Assembly (NCBI RefSeq): GCF_002082015.1
Contig: NZ_CP015109.1
Location: forward strand, 2,571,001 to 2,635,000
Direction: 5' to 3'
From: Sporosarcina ureae
Lineage (GTDB): Bacteria > Bacillota > Bacilli > Bacillales_A > Planococcaceae
Length of the DNA: 64,000 nucleotides
A model generated the notes under the pieces. The model worked only from the letters and a program-made list of their open reading frames with translations. It was not told the origin of the DNA and did not search any database. The position numbers and the translations under genes were made by a program. This document shows positions 33,965-44,010 of the stretch, one piece after another (positions within the stretch are counted from its first letter, which is position 1; the number at the start of each line of letters is the position of its first letter).

Positions 33965-34039
33965 ATGCTCATTAATCAAAGATTATCTTTTTGGTATGAA
34001 GAGTGGCACAATGTTATGTTGATTCGGTCTATGGAGTGA
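33965..34039 (+). CDS. Putative 24-residue small protein
   Basis: A short frame ATGCTCATTAATCAAAG... ends at TGA 34039 and encodes a tryptophan- and arginine-containing peptide (MLINQRLSFWYEEWHNV...). It has AAAGGAGCTGTAGAGGA upstream and a clean terminator 30 bases downstream (34071-34105), with TTGACT about 50 bases upstream as a possible promoter. The presence of both ribosome site and terminator around an otherwise gene-free stretch is the argument for it. It could also be a small RNA or the remnant of a longer gene. Confidence 0.4.
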   Translation: MLINQRLSFWYEEWHNVMLIRSME

Positions 34040-34070
34040 GGTTGTATAGTAGGGGATGTTTATAGAGGAA

Positions 34071-34105
34071 AAGTCTTCCGGTGAATTGATTTGGAAGACT
34101 TTTTT
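34071..34105 (+). terminator. Rho-independent terminator
   Basis: AAGTCTTCC (34071-34079) pairs with GGAAGACTT (34093-34101), followed by T5. It stands 30 bases after the small frame and before the YfcC-type gene. Confidence 0.85.
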
Positions 34106-34246
34106 GAGTTGGGCAGGGATCAAGCATTTCAAATTAAAAAAATGAATATATATATCATTGAAAGAAAATTTGGAACTGTTTATACTTACACCTATAATCC
34201 ATCTATATTAGGAAAACATAACTTTACTAAAAGAAAGGAAGATTAA

Positions 34247-35686
34247 TTGTATATGGTTACATCTAGAAAGACAGAAAGCAACCATCAGCCGAACAAAAGA
34301 AACAAGTGGAAGTTAGAGATGCCAGATACATATGTAATTTTATTTTTAGTGCTACTGTTGGCAGCGGTAGCTACATACATAGTACCAGCCGGTTCTTTTG
34401 AAAGAGAAACCATTGAGGAAGTCGAAAGAGTCATCCCTGACACGTACGCACTAACTGAAAAGGATTCTACTGGATTGATGGATATATTCCTGGCATTGCA
34501 GGAGGGAATGGTCCAATCTGGGGGCTTGATCTTTCTAGTGTTATTTGCAGGTGGGGCATTTGAAGTGGTAGAGCGCTCGGGAGCGATTAAGGGAGGAATT
34601 CTGAGGGCAGTTGATAAAACGAAAGGTAAAGAGTTTTTGCTGATTGCGTTAGTTTCGGTCCTATTTGCGCTCGGAGGAGCAGTAGGAGCTGTTGCAAACT
34701 CTGTTATTCCATTTGTTGCAATCGGTATTATTATTGCTAGAGCACTTAAGCTCGATGCGATTGTGGCGGTAGCAATCACATTCGGCGCTACATTTGCTGG
34801 ATTTAACGTCGGTTTCCTCAATCCTTATACGGTAGGAATTGCACAAACCGTCGCAGATGTTCCGCTTTTTTCTGGAATGCTCCTGAGAATTGTGGCATTT
34901 GTAGTAATTGTTGGCGTGACGATTTTATATACATGGCGTTATGCGAAAAAGATTATAAAGGACCCATCGAAGAGTCTAATTGGAGTATTGGAGGAAAATA
35001 GTTCAGATGAGTCGGAATCAAAACTGATAGCTCCTTTTACGGGAAGGCATAAATTGATTTTAGCTTTTGTTGGATTATGTTTAGCATTTTTTGTTTTCGC
35101 AACTATACAATTTCAATGGTCTATCGATCACATGGCTGCATTTTTCATTATTATCGGTATAGGATCAGGTATAATTGCTAAAATGAATTACAATCAAATC
35201 ACTTTGACGTTTTTGGAAGGTTGTAAGAATCTTGTGTATGGTGCTTTAATTATCGGTGTGGCTAGAGCAATTCTGATCGTAATGGAAGATGCTCAGATTC
35301 TTGATACGTTTGTTCAGGCACTTTCTGTTCCACTGGCTAATCTTTCACCTGTATTTGGGGCCTTAGGTATGTTTGTAGCTAATGGCGTAATGAATTTCTT
35401 CATTCCATCAGGGAGCGGACAAGCAATTATTGCGATGCCAATTCTATCTCCATTGGCAGATATGATTGGTGTAACTAGACAAGTGGCTGTTCAGGCTTAT
35501 CAATTTGGAGATGGCTTTACAAATAGTATCTTTCCTACGTCGGGAACGCTAATGGCAAGTTTGGCGGTAGCCGGCGTAGCTTGGGTTAAATGGGCAAAAT
35601 GGATGTTTCCATTGTTGTTGATTTGGACAGTCATTGCGGTAATTATGTTGACGTTTGCGGTTATGATCGGATGGGGACCAGTATAA
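34247..35686 (+). CDS. YfcC-family (C4-dicarboxylate/basic amino acid carrier-like) transporter
   Basis: The 479-residue protein has about 12 membrane helices and the PF03606 pattern: LLLAAVATYIVPAGSFERE near the start, FALGGAVGAVANSVIPFVAIGIIIARAL, and FFIPSGSGQAIIAMPILSPLAD near residue 385. The last is the conserved Pro-Ser-Gly-Ser-Gly stretch of the family. Members are annotated as short-chain fatty-acid, C4-dicarboxylate or arginine/ornithine carriers. It is monocistronic. TTG 34247 has the better spacing to AAAGGAAG (six bases) than ATG 34253 (twelve), so the start is not certain. The substrate is unknown. Confidence 0.82.
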   Translation: MYMVTSRKTESNHQPNKRNKWKLEMPDTYVILFLVLLLAAVATYIVPAGSFERETIEEVERVIPDTYALTEKDSTGLMDIFLALQEGMVQSGGLIFLVLFAGGAFEVVERSGAIKGGILRAVDKTKGKEFLLIALVSVLFALGGAVGAVANSVIPFVAIGIIIARALKLDAIVAVAITFGATFAGFNVGFLNPYTVGIAQTVADVPLFSGMLLRIVAFVVIVGVTILYTWRYAKKIIKDPSKSLIGVLEENSSDESESKLIAPFTGRHKLILAFVGLCLAFFVFATIQFQWSIDHMAAFFIIIGIGSGIIAKMNYNQITLTFLEGCKNLVYGALIIGVARAILIVMEDAQILDTFVQALSVPLANLSPVFGALGMFVANGVMNFFIPSGSGQAIIAMPILSPLADMIGVTRQVAVQAYQFGDGFTNSIFPTSGTLMASLAVAGVAWVKWAKWMFPLLLIWTVIAVIMLTFAVMIGWGPV

Positions 35687-35723
35687 CACCTAGATTTCAT
35701 TACACTACGTCAGTATCTTCTAA

Positions 35724-35736
35724 CCTCACACAATTC
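35724..35736 (+). repeat. Possible REP relic
   Basis: CCTCACACAATTC matches the second half of the REP core (as in copy 4b) and, like others, stands between a stop codon and a hairpin (35756-35774). The first half is not recognisable. Confidence 0.35.
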
Positions 35737-35755
35737 AATATATGTACAAAACAGC

Positions 35756-35774
35756 CGCCACTACTAAAGTGGCG
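35756..35774. terminator. Short hairpin between convergent genes
   Basis: CGCCACT (35756-35762) pairs with AGTGGCG (35768-35774). On the minus strand it is followed by TGTTTTGT. It serves the small membrane protein gene and possibly the carrier gene. Confidence 0.65.
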
Positions 35775-35788
35775 ACTACATTTATTCA

Positions 35789-36010
35789 TCAGTGTTTACG
35801 ATGATGAAACAGCCGGGACAGTCCTTTCAGAATGATCGCCAAGGCGAATAATACTATGATGATCACGATGATCACCGCAAGTGCCAACAGCAGCGCATTT
35901 CCGATTCCTATTAAAGCAGGCACAATTAAAAACAAGCCGAGCAAAGCATATCCGGCTAGAATCCCGAAGAAGAATAGCCATTCTTTGCTTACTTTTTCAC
36001 ATTTCGACAT
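35789..36010 (-). CDS. Small two-helix membrane protein
   Basis: The 73-residue protein has two hydrophobic helices (LFFFGILAGYALLGLFLIV and ALLLALAVIIVIIIVLFALAIIL) and a basic, His-rich tail (FHHRKH). The ATG at 36010 has a perfect AAGGAGGTG six bases upstream; the GTG in the ribosome site is not the start. No family is recognised. It is similar in size to small Bacillus membrane proteins that associate with stress or sporulation membranes. Confidence 0.7.
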   Translation of the reverse strand: MSKCEKVSKEWLFFFGILAGYALLGLFLIVPALIGIGNALLLALAVIIVIIIVLFALAIILKGLSRLFHHRKH

Positions 36011-36150
36011 AAACTTCACCTCCTTGCTGTACTGTATGTGAGCTTCAGCAAGTCGATGTAATGCAAGAGACTCGGTTTTGATTAAATATTAAAAATAATA
36101 TAACGTTTTACACGTTGCTAATCGGATTACTATATTTTTTCACCTAAAAA

Positions 36151-36192
36151 GAACCCAAATAATCCACTTTTATAAGTGGGTTATTTGGGTTC
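36151..36192. terminator. Long bidirectional terminator-like hairpin
   Basis: GAACCCAAATAATCCACTT (36151-36169) pairs with 36174-36192 over 19 bp with one G:U-type mismatch. It lies downstream of the SDR gene. Confidence 0.75.
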
Positions 36193-36259
36193 AGTTCATA
36201 AAGAAAATTTCCTTAAAATCGCGAATCCTGGCGCTAGTTCGCAAATACTGCTTGTTATA

Positions 36260-37003
36260 TTACTTCAAACGAGCCCCGCCGCCAACTTCTAGAACTTCAC
36301 CAGTCACATACGATGCGTACGGAGAAGAGAAGAATAATACAGCGCCAGCAAGATCTTCCGGTTTACCAACGCGCTTTAGCGGGATTTCTTGAATTAAATG
36401 CGGATATTTATTCGCTACATTTTCTGAATGGAAATTCGAGTCTACTAATCCTGGCGAGACGCCGTTCACACGAATTTTATCCGCTGCTAATTCCTTCGCA
36501 AGTGCGCGAGTTAAAGCATCGACGCCACCTTTTGCTGCTGTGTATGCACTACCACCAATAATTCCACCGTTTCGAATAACACTTGAACATAGATTAACAA
36601 TAGACGAGTCTTCAGAAGACTGTAATAGAGGGAGCATTTCTTGAGTGACCAAGTAAACGGACTTTAAGTTCACATCACTATGCAAGTCCCATTCTTCATC
36701 TGTAATTTCCGAAAATGGCTTTTTTATTAAAGACGCTCCCACGTTATTGACTAAAATGTCTAACTTTCCATACTGTTTCTCAATATGTAGTTTCATATTA
36801 TGGACTTCAGCTCTCTTGGATACATCCGCTGCCACAAAACTTGCCTCTGTACCTTGTTGCTTTAACTCCTCAACAAACTCCAAGATATCGGGTGTTTCTA
36901 CTAAGTTGTTTAAAACGACCTTTGCACCTAGCTTCGCATACTCGCTTGCGATCGCTTTGCCGATCCCGCTAGCACTGCTTGTGACAAGTACTACTCTTTT
37001 CAT
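36260..37003 (-). CDS. SDR-family oxidoreductase (FabG-like)
   Basis: The 247-residue classical short-chain dehydrogenase has a cofactor motif TSSASGIG (residues 8-15, a variant of TGxxxGIG), NNVGA near 87 and the catalytic YTAAKGG near 153 with Ser about 13 residues earlier (CSSVIRNGG). The C-terminal VTGEVLEVGGG is typical of NADPH-dependent 3-oxoacyl reductases and related alcohol dehydrogenases. It stands alone with a weak ribosome site; no pathway partner is adjacent. The substrate cannot be assigned. Confidence 0.85.
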   Translation of the reverse strand: MKRVVLVTSSASGIGKAIASEYAKLGAKVVLNNLVETPDILEFVEELKQQGTEASFVAADVSKRAEVHNMKLHIEKQYGKLDILVNNVGASLIKKPFSEITDEEWDLHSDVNLKSVYLVTQEMLPLLQSSEDSSIVNLCSSVIRNGGIIGGSAYTAAKGGVDALTRALAKELAADKIRVNGVSPGLVDSNFHSENVANKYPHLIQEIPLKRVGKPEDLAGAVLFFSSPYASYVTGEVLEVGGGARLK

Positions 37004-37081
37004 ATAAAATTGATTGACAGAATACTTTATATTTTGTATATTTTAAGATAAAGGAAGAAATCTATTTTCATATGTGAAAAA

Positions 37082-37357
37082 TTGCGTATTTTGATAATAC
37101 AGGAGTTTTATATCATCACCATGATTAGCAGGCAAGACCGTACACAATTATTGAAAGAAGCAAAGATCCCTAAATTATTAATTGCTGGGGAAACAGACCT
37201 TGTTATTACGGTTGACAAGGTAAAAGCTGTCGCTGAACAAGTTCCAGATGCAGAGTTTGTCACGATCTCTCACACAGGTCATATGATTCCGCTAGAGCAA
37301 CCCGCAGTATCAGCAGAAAAACTTAGTAACTGGATTGAATCCGTCGATCCACAATAA
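37082..37357 (+). pseudogene. C-terminal fragment of an alpha/beta hydrolase
   Basis: From about 37121 the frame reads LLKEAKIPKLLIAGETDLVI, then DAEFVTISHTGHMIPLEQP, the strand carrying the acid residue and the catalytic His of an alpha/beta hydrolase. The oxyanion hole, nucleophile elbow and lid (about 200 residues) are missing, and the first dozen codons are unrelated. It ends 21 bases before groES. It is an inactive remnant. A deletion joined it to the SDR upstream region, so groESL may depend on whatever promoter this junction provides. Confidence 0.8.
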
Positions 37358-37378
37358 TGAATGGGAGGTATAGTGAAT

Positions 37379-37663
37379 ATGTTAAAGCCACTAGGTGATC
37401 GAATTGTCATTGAATTAACGAAAGTTGAAGATACAACAGTAAGCGGGATTGTGTTACCCGATTCCGCACAAGACAAGCCGCAACAAGGAAAAGTACTGGC
37501 TGTTGGGACTGGTCGTGTACTTTCAGATGGCCAACGAACAGAATTGGAAGTAAAAGAAGGGGATCAAATTCTCTTCGCTAAATATGCAGGTACAGAAGTA
37601 AAATACGAAGGCAATGAATACCTGATTTTAAATGAAAATGACATATTAGCAATTATTCAATAA
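37379..37663 (+). CDS. groES: Co-chaperonin GroES
   Basis: The 94-residue protein starts [12 protein letters not shown] with the mobile loop ([21 protein letters not shown]) and the roof segment typical of Hsp10. Together with GroEL it forms the cis folding chamber. ATG 37379 follows GGGAGGTATAG. It lies 33 bases before groEL. Unlike the usual Bacillus groESL locus, no CIRCE element (TTAGCACTC-N9-GAGTGCTAA) is visible upstream, and the preceding sequence is a hydrolase remnant. Confidence 0.93.
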   Translation: MLKPLGDRIVIELTKVEDTTVSGIVLPDSAQDKPQQGKVLAVGTGRVLSDGQRTELEVKEGDQILFAKYAGTEVKYEGNEYLILNENDILAIIQ

Positions 37664-39322
<1,659 letters not shown>

Positions 39323-39332
39323 GAAGCAAGAG

Positions 39333-39376
39333 AACATCCCCTTCGTACATGTGAGACTACGTACGAAGGGGATGTT
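39333..39376 (+). terminator. Rho-independent terminator of groESL
   Basis: AACATCCCCTTCGTAC (39333-39348) pairs perfectly with 39361-39376, a 16-bp stem. Confidence 0.9.
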
Positions 39377-39439
39377 TAATTTCTAATTAGAATAGGTTCT
39401 AGCTAAAATTCAAATCATTTTAGAAACTTTACTCATTCA

Positions 39440-39748
39440 CCGTGATAATAATTTTACCGATGTTTAACAGATTATTACAATGACATACCCAATACAAAAG
39501 AGCTAGGCCTTGAGACAGAAACAGAATTCTATTCAGGATTTATTGCACCAGCGGGTACGCCAGAAGACATCGTTCAGATTTTGCATGATGCAATTAAAGA
39601 GATTATGGAAAAAGAAGAAATACAAGACTTGATGATTACTCAAAACCTTGCACCTTCATATGCAGATAGCAAAGATTTTGGACAAACAATTAAAGCAGCT
39701 TCTGATCAAAACAAGAAGTCGATGGAAGAGTTAGATTTAATTAAGTAA
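39440..39748 (+). pseudogene. C-terminal remnant of a TctC/Bug-type substrate-binding protein
   Basis: The plus-strand frame reading NDIPNTKELGLE, then FIAPAGTPEDIVQILHDAIKEIM and MEELDLIK to the TAA at 39746-39748 is the C-terminal quarter of a tripartite tricarboxylate transporter binding protein (TctC/Bug family). There is no start codon, no signal peptide and no TctA/TctB genes nearby. It keeps its own terminator (39757-39802). On the opposite strand at about 39432-39465 the frame LLNIGKIIITVNE-stop looks like the last residues of a medium-chain dehydrogenase. Two unrelated gene ends meeting here mark a deletion scar. Confidence 0.75.
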
Positions 39749-39756
39749 GAACAACC

Positions 39757-39802
39757 AAAAAAGCAACAAAGGACATGATGTACATTTCCTTTGTTGCTTT
39801 TT
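39757..39802 (+). terminator. Rho-independent terminator of the TctC remnant
   Basis: AAAAAGCAACAAAGGA (39757-39772) pairs perfectly with TCCTTTGTTGCTTTTT (39787-39802). Confidence 0.85.
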
Positions 39803-39977
39803 ACTTTGGCATGAAAATATTTAGTGGAATTGGCCCCTATATAATAGAAGGAACTCTATCATAAGAACAATAGTATAAGGTCACTAGCACTCATGTAAAA
39901 TCTGTCAATTGCACTCTTGATACTTTCTTATAAGCGGAGAGTGAGCCTTCAAGAATGGAGTACTGAGAGGCTTGTAG

Positions 39978-41167
39978 TTAGTTCTTAGAATCCAGCAGAA
40001 TCAATTGCCGTTCATGTCTTCCGTGGAGTATATAGTAAAGAAGGATGGACAATAAAATCATAAAAAAAGCAGTTAGGTAAATTCCACGATAGCCAATATG
40101 AGGAATTAAAAAACCGTATGTAAAGGGACCTAACCCTAAACCAAGCTCGAAAAGGATAAAGTATGTTGAAGTAGCAAGCCCAACACGATGTATAGGCGTA
40201 ACTTTAATCGCAATAGCTTGAGCAATTGAATTGAAACTACCGTAGCCAAAACCGACAAGTATCGCTGCTAGTACAATCATGAAACCATAGTGTGCTTGAC
40301 TATATAAGAGCATGCCCAATGCAAATAAGACGAGACAAGGGTAGATGATAATATTTGCTCCGTGTTGATCCATTAAACGACCGGTGATAGGACGAGACAA
40401 TAAGACAACACTTGCATATACGAGAAAGAAAAAGCTTCCCGCCTCAACTAAATCAATCTCCTTTGTAAAGAATGGGATAAACGCCATGATGGAAGAATAA
40501 ATAAATCCAAGGAACATTCCTACGACCCCAATCGGTACGGCTTTTAATTCGACATATTGAGTAATGGAGAATTTATTTTGTTTCGGTGTTCTTTCCATGG
40601 CAGGTGCCTGCACAAGAAAATAAAGAACGAAGATTACGCTAGCCAATACGAAATTAATGACAAATACAAAGAAGAAATTTTGTGTTTGCGAAATAATCCA
40701 TATCCCTAAAAGCGGTCCAAGGGCGGTTGATAAAATTGTACTCAAGCTATAATATCCGATGCCTTCTCCACGTCTAGAAGGAGGTATAATTTGAGCTATG
40801 ATCGTTCCTGTTGCGGTACTTGCAAAACCAAACGAGACGCCGTGAAGGAAGCGATTTATAAAGAAAAATGATAAGTCTGTTGGCAACATGTAAAACCCGG
40901 TCGTGAGTAAAAATCCTATTAAGCCGGTCAATAAGACCTTCTGGCTTCCCACTCTATGAATTATACGTCCAGCACCTAACCGACCAATTAGTGCCCCAAT
41001 TACAAATATACCGGATAATAAACCAGCTGTACTGGTGGATGTATGGAATGTTTCGACTGAAAAAACTGCTATCGTTGAAACGAGTAAGAAGAATACTAGT
41101 GCTAGAATAAAATTGATGGTAAAATGACTATAAAGTTTTTAGTCCACAGGGTGTTTGGTTGACCCAT
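39978..41167 (-). pseudogene. MFS transporter with a frameshift near its N-terminus
   Basis: A complete MFS gene of about 396 codons can be read if one base is restored. The ATG at 41167, with AAGGAGTGAG before it, opens MGQPNTLWTKNFIV and runs into a TAG at 41102. The continuation HFTINFILALVFFLLVST starts at 41126 in another frame and then runs without a break to 39978. The conserved GRLGAGRIIHRVGSQKV loop 2-3 motif and the second half (RPITGRLMDQHG) are intact. The family resembles YwoG/YfkF-type efflux proteins. Either a recent inactivating deletion of one base or a sequencing error explains it; restart at the GTG at 40952 would lose the first two helices. Confidence 0.8.
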
Positions 41168-41727
41168 TGATTCTCACTCCTTTTTCAAATGTGGAGAAGT
41201 TCGGTGTTTTCTAGTAATTGGGGCAAAACACATCAACAGCGTGTATGTTGAAGAAATCCTTCACAGTCTGTAGTTTTTAATTAGAATTAGATACATTACC
41301 TTTTTGAGGAGTAAGAGCAAGTATTCATATATTTTTTTACTCGATAAAACATGTTAGTTTGCTTCACTAACTATAATTTACATGAAGTTGTACCTATTAG
41401 TCAATTAGAAATTTGGGAAAAGTGTGATTATTAGTGTGTGCTCGTAATTTTATAAGTAGCAATAAAAGTAAAAAAAGAATATGTGAGGATATTCAACTGT
41501 TAGTATTCGATATAGCAAGCAAAAGATCAACTAATTTTAATAAAGATATCCCTGCAACAATTGAAGTAGGATTAATTAAATAATTAAATAATTAAAAACA
41601 CCCTACATGGTAGAAAAACTTCCATGTAGGGTGTTTCGATTTGAGGATAGAAATGTAGAAATATACTGTTAGTAAGCTATATATCTAAAAAGTAGTAAAG
41701 AGTACATTTCAGTAAGCCGGTTGACGA
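41168..41727. other. Intergenic region with one terminator
   Basis: No gene is supported. A strong hairpin (AAACACCCTACATGG at 41596-41610 with 41622-41636) lies near the 3' end of the alcohol dehydrogenase fragment. Before it the sequence is AT-rich, with short stop-limited frames (for example ...DIPATIEVGLIK ending near 41580) that may be gene debris. Confidence 0.5.
41596..41636. terminator. Strong terminator hairpin
   Basis: A 15-bp perfect stem with an 11-base loop has A- and T-runs on both sides. On the minus strand it lies about 90 bases after the alcohol dehydrogenase fragment. Confidence 0.8.
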
Positions 41728-42325
41728 TCAATCAAACGTCAACACAATACGTCCATTAATCTGTCCTTTTTCCAACTTTTCAAGAATCGTATTGACTTCG
41801 GAAAGAGGAGCCGTCTCAATCTGCGCTTTCACTTTACCGCGCGCAGCAAAGTCCAACGCTTCTTTCATATCAATCCGTGTTCCAACGATAGAACCTTTTA
41901 CTGTAATGCCGTTTAGAACCGTATTGAAAATAGGAATCGGTAGATCTTCATGTGGAAGTCCGACTGCAACCAATGTGCCGCCACGTTTAACGGAACGATA
42001 CGCTTGCTCAAATGGTACTTGGGCTACCGCTACGCTAATAGCCGCCTGTACGCCACCGACTTGCTTTTGAATGGCTTCGGCAGGATCTTCATTTTTGCCG
42101 TTGATTGTAATGTCAGCTCCGAGTTTCTTCGCAAGTTCTAATTTTTCATCCGCAATATCCACCGCCACTACATTGAACCCCATAGCTTTCGCATACTGTA
42201 GCGCTACGTGGCCTAATCCACCGATGCCGTAAATCGCGACCCAGTCTCCTGGCTTTGCACTGGATACTTTCAATGCTTTATAGGTTGTCACGCCTGCACA
42301 AAGAATAGGTGCGGCTTTATGGCAC
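41728..42325 (-). pseudogene. Zinc alcohol dehydrogenase lacking its catalytic domain, cut at a REP array
   Basis: Homology starts at [17 protein letters not shown] and continues through the Rossmann motif [19 protein letters not shown] to the natural C-terminus GRIVLTFD, about 198 residues of an AdhP/AdhA-type propanol-preferring dehydrogenase. The first 145 or so residues, with the GroES-like zinc-binding catalytic domain, are absent. Upstream the open frame to 42480 consists only of the translated 45-bp REP array. No start codon with a ribosome site exists at the junction, so it is a dead gene. The break coincides with the first repeat (42326). Confidence 0.88.
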
Positions 42326-42439
42326 GGTACCAGGCCCCCACACAATTCAGGCACAATTCTGCTTCGACACGGTACCAGGTCCCCACGCAATTCAGGCACA
42401 ATTCTGCTTCGACACAGTACCAGGCCCCTACGAAATTCG
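42326..42439 (+). repeat. Tandem REP array, period 45 bp, 2.5 units
   Basis: Units begin at 42326, 42371 and 42416, exactly 45 bases apart. Each has GGTACCAGG(T/C)CCCC, a CACACAATT-type box, GGCACAATTCTGCTTCGACAC and then the next unit; the third is partial and diverged (AGTACCAGGCCCCTACG). The array separates the headless alcohol dehydrogenase from the terminator of mmsA. Confidence 0.92.
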
Positions 42440-42474
42440 AAACTATCCAGATAATTACCATTCGATAATACGTA

Positions 42475-42513
42475 AAACACCTTCTCTCTGTTTAAAACGA
42501 AGAGAAGGTGTTT
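42475..42513 (-). terminator. Rho-independent terminator of the mmsA operon
   Basis: AAACACCTTCTCT (42475-42487) pairs perfectly with 42501-42513; the minus strand ends in T4. Confidence 0.85.
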
Positions 42514-42529
42514 GCGTATTGTATAGTGA

Positions 42530-43990
42530 TTACTCCCAACGACCAGTAAGTACTTTCTGACGTGTATAGAAGTTCAGTCCATCTTTTCCGTTCGCATGTA
42601 GATCACCGTAGAAGGAATCTTTCCAACCGGAGAACGGGAAGAAGGCCATAGGTGCAGGTACACCGATGTTTAATCCGAGCATTCCCGCGTCGATGTTTTC
42701 ACGGAAGTTCCGTACGTTTCCACCGTCTCTTGTGAAAATACACGCGCCGTTTGCGAACCTGGATTTATTTGATAACTCGATCGCTTCATCTACATTTTTC
42801 ACACGGCTGATAGATAGAACAGGGGCGAAAATTTCGTCTTGCCAAATTTTCATTTCACTCGTTACGTGATCAAAGATGGTAGGTCCGACAAAATATCCTT
42901 TTTCTTTAGCTGCGTTGTCTTGGCGACCGTCGCGAACCAATGTTGCGCCTTCATTTTCGCCAGTGGCAATGTATTGTTCTGTTCGTTCTTTATGTGTGTC
43001 ACGAATGACAGGTCCGAGGAAGATTCCTTCGTCCAAACCATTTCCAATGGTAAGTTCATTTGCTCTCTTGAGTAAGGCTTCGACAAATTCATCTGCAATA
43101 TCATCCTCTACCGCGACGACTGAACAAGCCATGCAACGTTCGCCGGCTGAACCGAATGCTGCGTTGATGATTTGTGTAGCGGCATTTTCTAAGTTCGCAT
43201 CTTTTAGTACGATGGAGTGATTTTTCGCACCAGCTAGTGCTTGAACGCGTTTTAAATTATCCGTCCCGCGTTTGTAGACGTACTCTGCGACGGGCTGAGA
43301 TCCTACAAAGGAAATGGCAGCGACTTTTTCGTGATCGAGAATACTGTTTACTACATCATGTGCTCCATGCACAATATTGAAGACGCCTTTTGGTAAGCCC
43401 GCTTCTTCGAGCAGTTCAGCTAAGCGGTTAGCAAGCATCGGCGTACGTTCAGATGGCTTAAGTACAAATGTATTCCCTGTGGCGATCGCCATCGGGAACA
43501 TCCAGCATGGCACCATCATCGGGAAGTTGAATGGTGTGATTCCACCGACGACACCGATTGGATAGCGATATGTTCCAGATTCTAAACCGGATGAGATGGA
43601 TGGCAAGTTGTCTCCCATCATCAAAGTAGGGGCTCCTGTGGCAAATTCTACGCATTCAATTCCACGTAACACTTCGCCGTGCGCTTCGGTAAAGTTTTTT
43701 CCGTTTTCAACTGTGATAATTTTGGCGAGTTCATCCCAGTGATCTACTAAGAGCTGCTGATATTTGAAGAGAATACGTGCGCGACGTGGGACGGGTACTT
43801 CTTTCCAAGTAATGAATGCTTCGCTTGCAGCTTCTACTGCGCGATCTATATCCTCATTTGTTGAGATGGGAACATGGGCAACTACTTCTCCAGTGGCGGG
43901 ATTATATACAGGCTCCGTTTGTTCTGTCGTAGCGGATACCCATTCACCGTTAATATAGTTTTGTACTGTTAATGTAGAATTTGTTGTCAT
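42530..43990 (-). CDS. mmsA: CoA-acylating methylmalonate-semialdehyde dehydrogenase
   Basis: The 486-residue aldehyde dehydrogenase is of the MmsA/IolA type. It has the catalytic Cys in [14 protein letters not shown] near residue 285, [18 protein letters not shown] (the MmsA-specific form of the NAD-site loop) and a C-terminal [21 protein letters not shown]. It oxidises methylmalonate or malonate semialdehyde to propionyl- or acetyl-CoA. It lies 20 bases after the iron alcohol dehydrogenase gene and is cotranscribed, suggesting alcohol to semialdehyde to acyl-CoA, for example from 3-hydroxypropionate, 3-hydroxyisobutyrate or a diol. ATG 43990 follows AGGAGGTCA. No inositol or valine genes are adjacent. 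Confidence 0.9.
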   Translation of the reverse strand: MTTNSTLTVQNYINGEWVSATTEQTEPVYNPATGEVVAHVPISTNEDIDRAVEAASEAFITWKEVPVPRRARILFKYQQLLVDHWDELAKIITVENGKNFTEAHGEVLRGIECVEFATGAPTLMMGDNLPSISSGLESGTYRYPIGVVGGITPFNFPMMVPCWMFPMAIATGNTFVLKPSERTPMLANRLAELLEEAGLPKGVFNIVHGAHDVVNSILDHEKVAAISFVGSQPVAEYVYKRGTDNLKRVQALAGAKNHSIVLKDANLENAATQIINAAFGSAGERCMACSVVAVEDDIADEFVEALLKRANELTIGNGLDEGIFLGPVIRDTHKERTEQYIATGENEGATLVRDGRQDNAAKEKGYFVGPTIFDHVTSEMKIWQDEIFAPVLSISRVKNVDEAIELSNKSRFANGACIFTRDGGNVRNFRENIDAGMLGLNIGVPAPMAFFPFSGWKDSFYGDLHANGKDGLNFYTRQKVLTGRWE

Positions 43991-44010
43991 ATAAATGACC
44001 TCCTATTGTA

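Noticed and set aside
37004..37378. CIRCE element before groES
   Set aside because: Searched by eye for TTAGCACTC and GAGTGCTAA; neither half is present.
42326..42439. CRISPR-like array
   Set aside because: The 45-bp units are contiguous tandem copies including the spacer-like part, belong to the dispersed REP family, and no cas genes are near.
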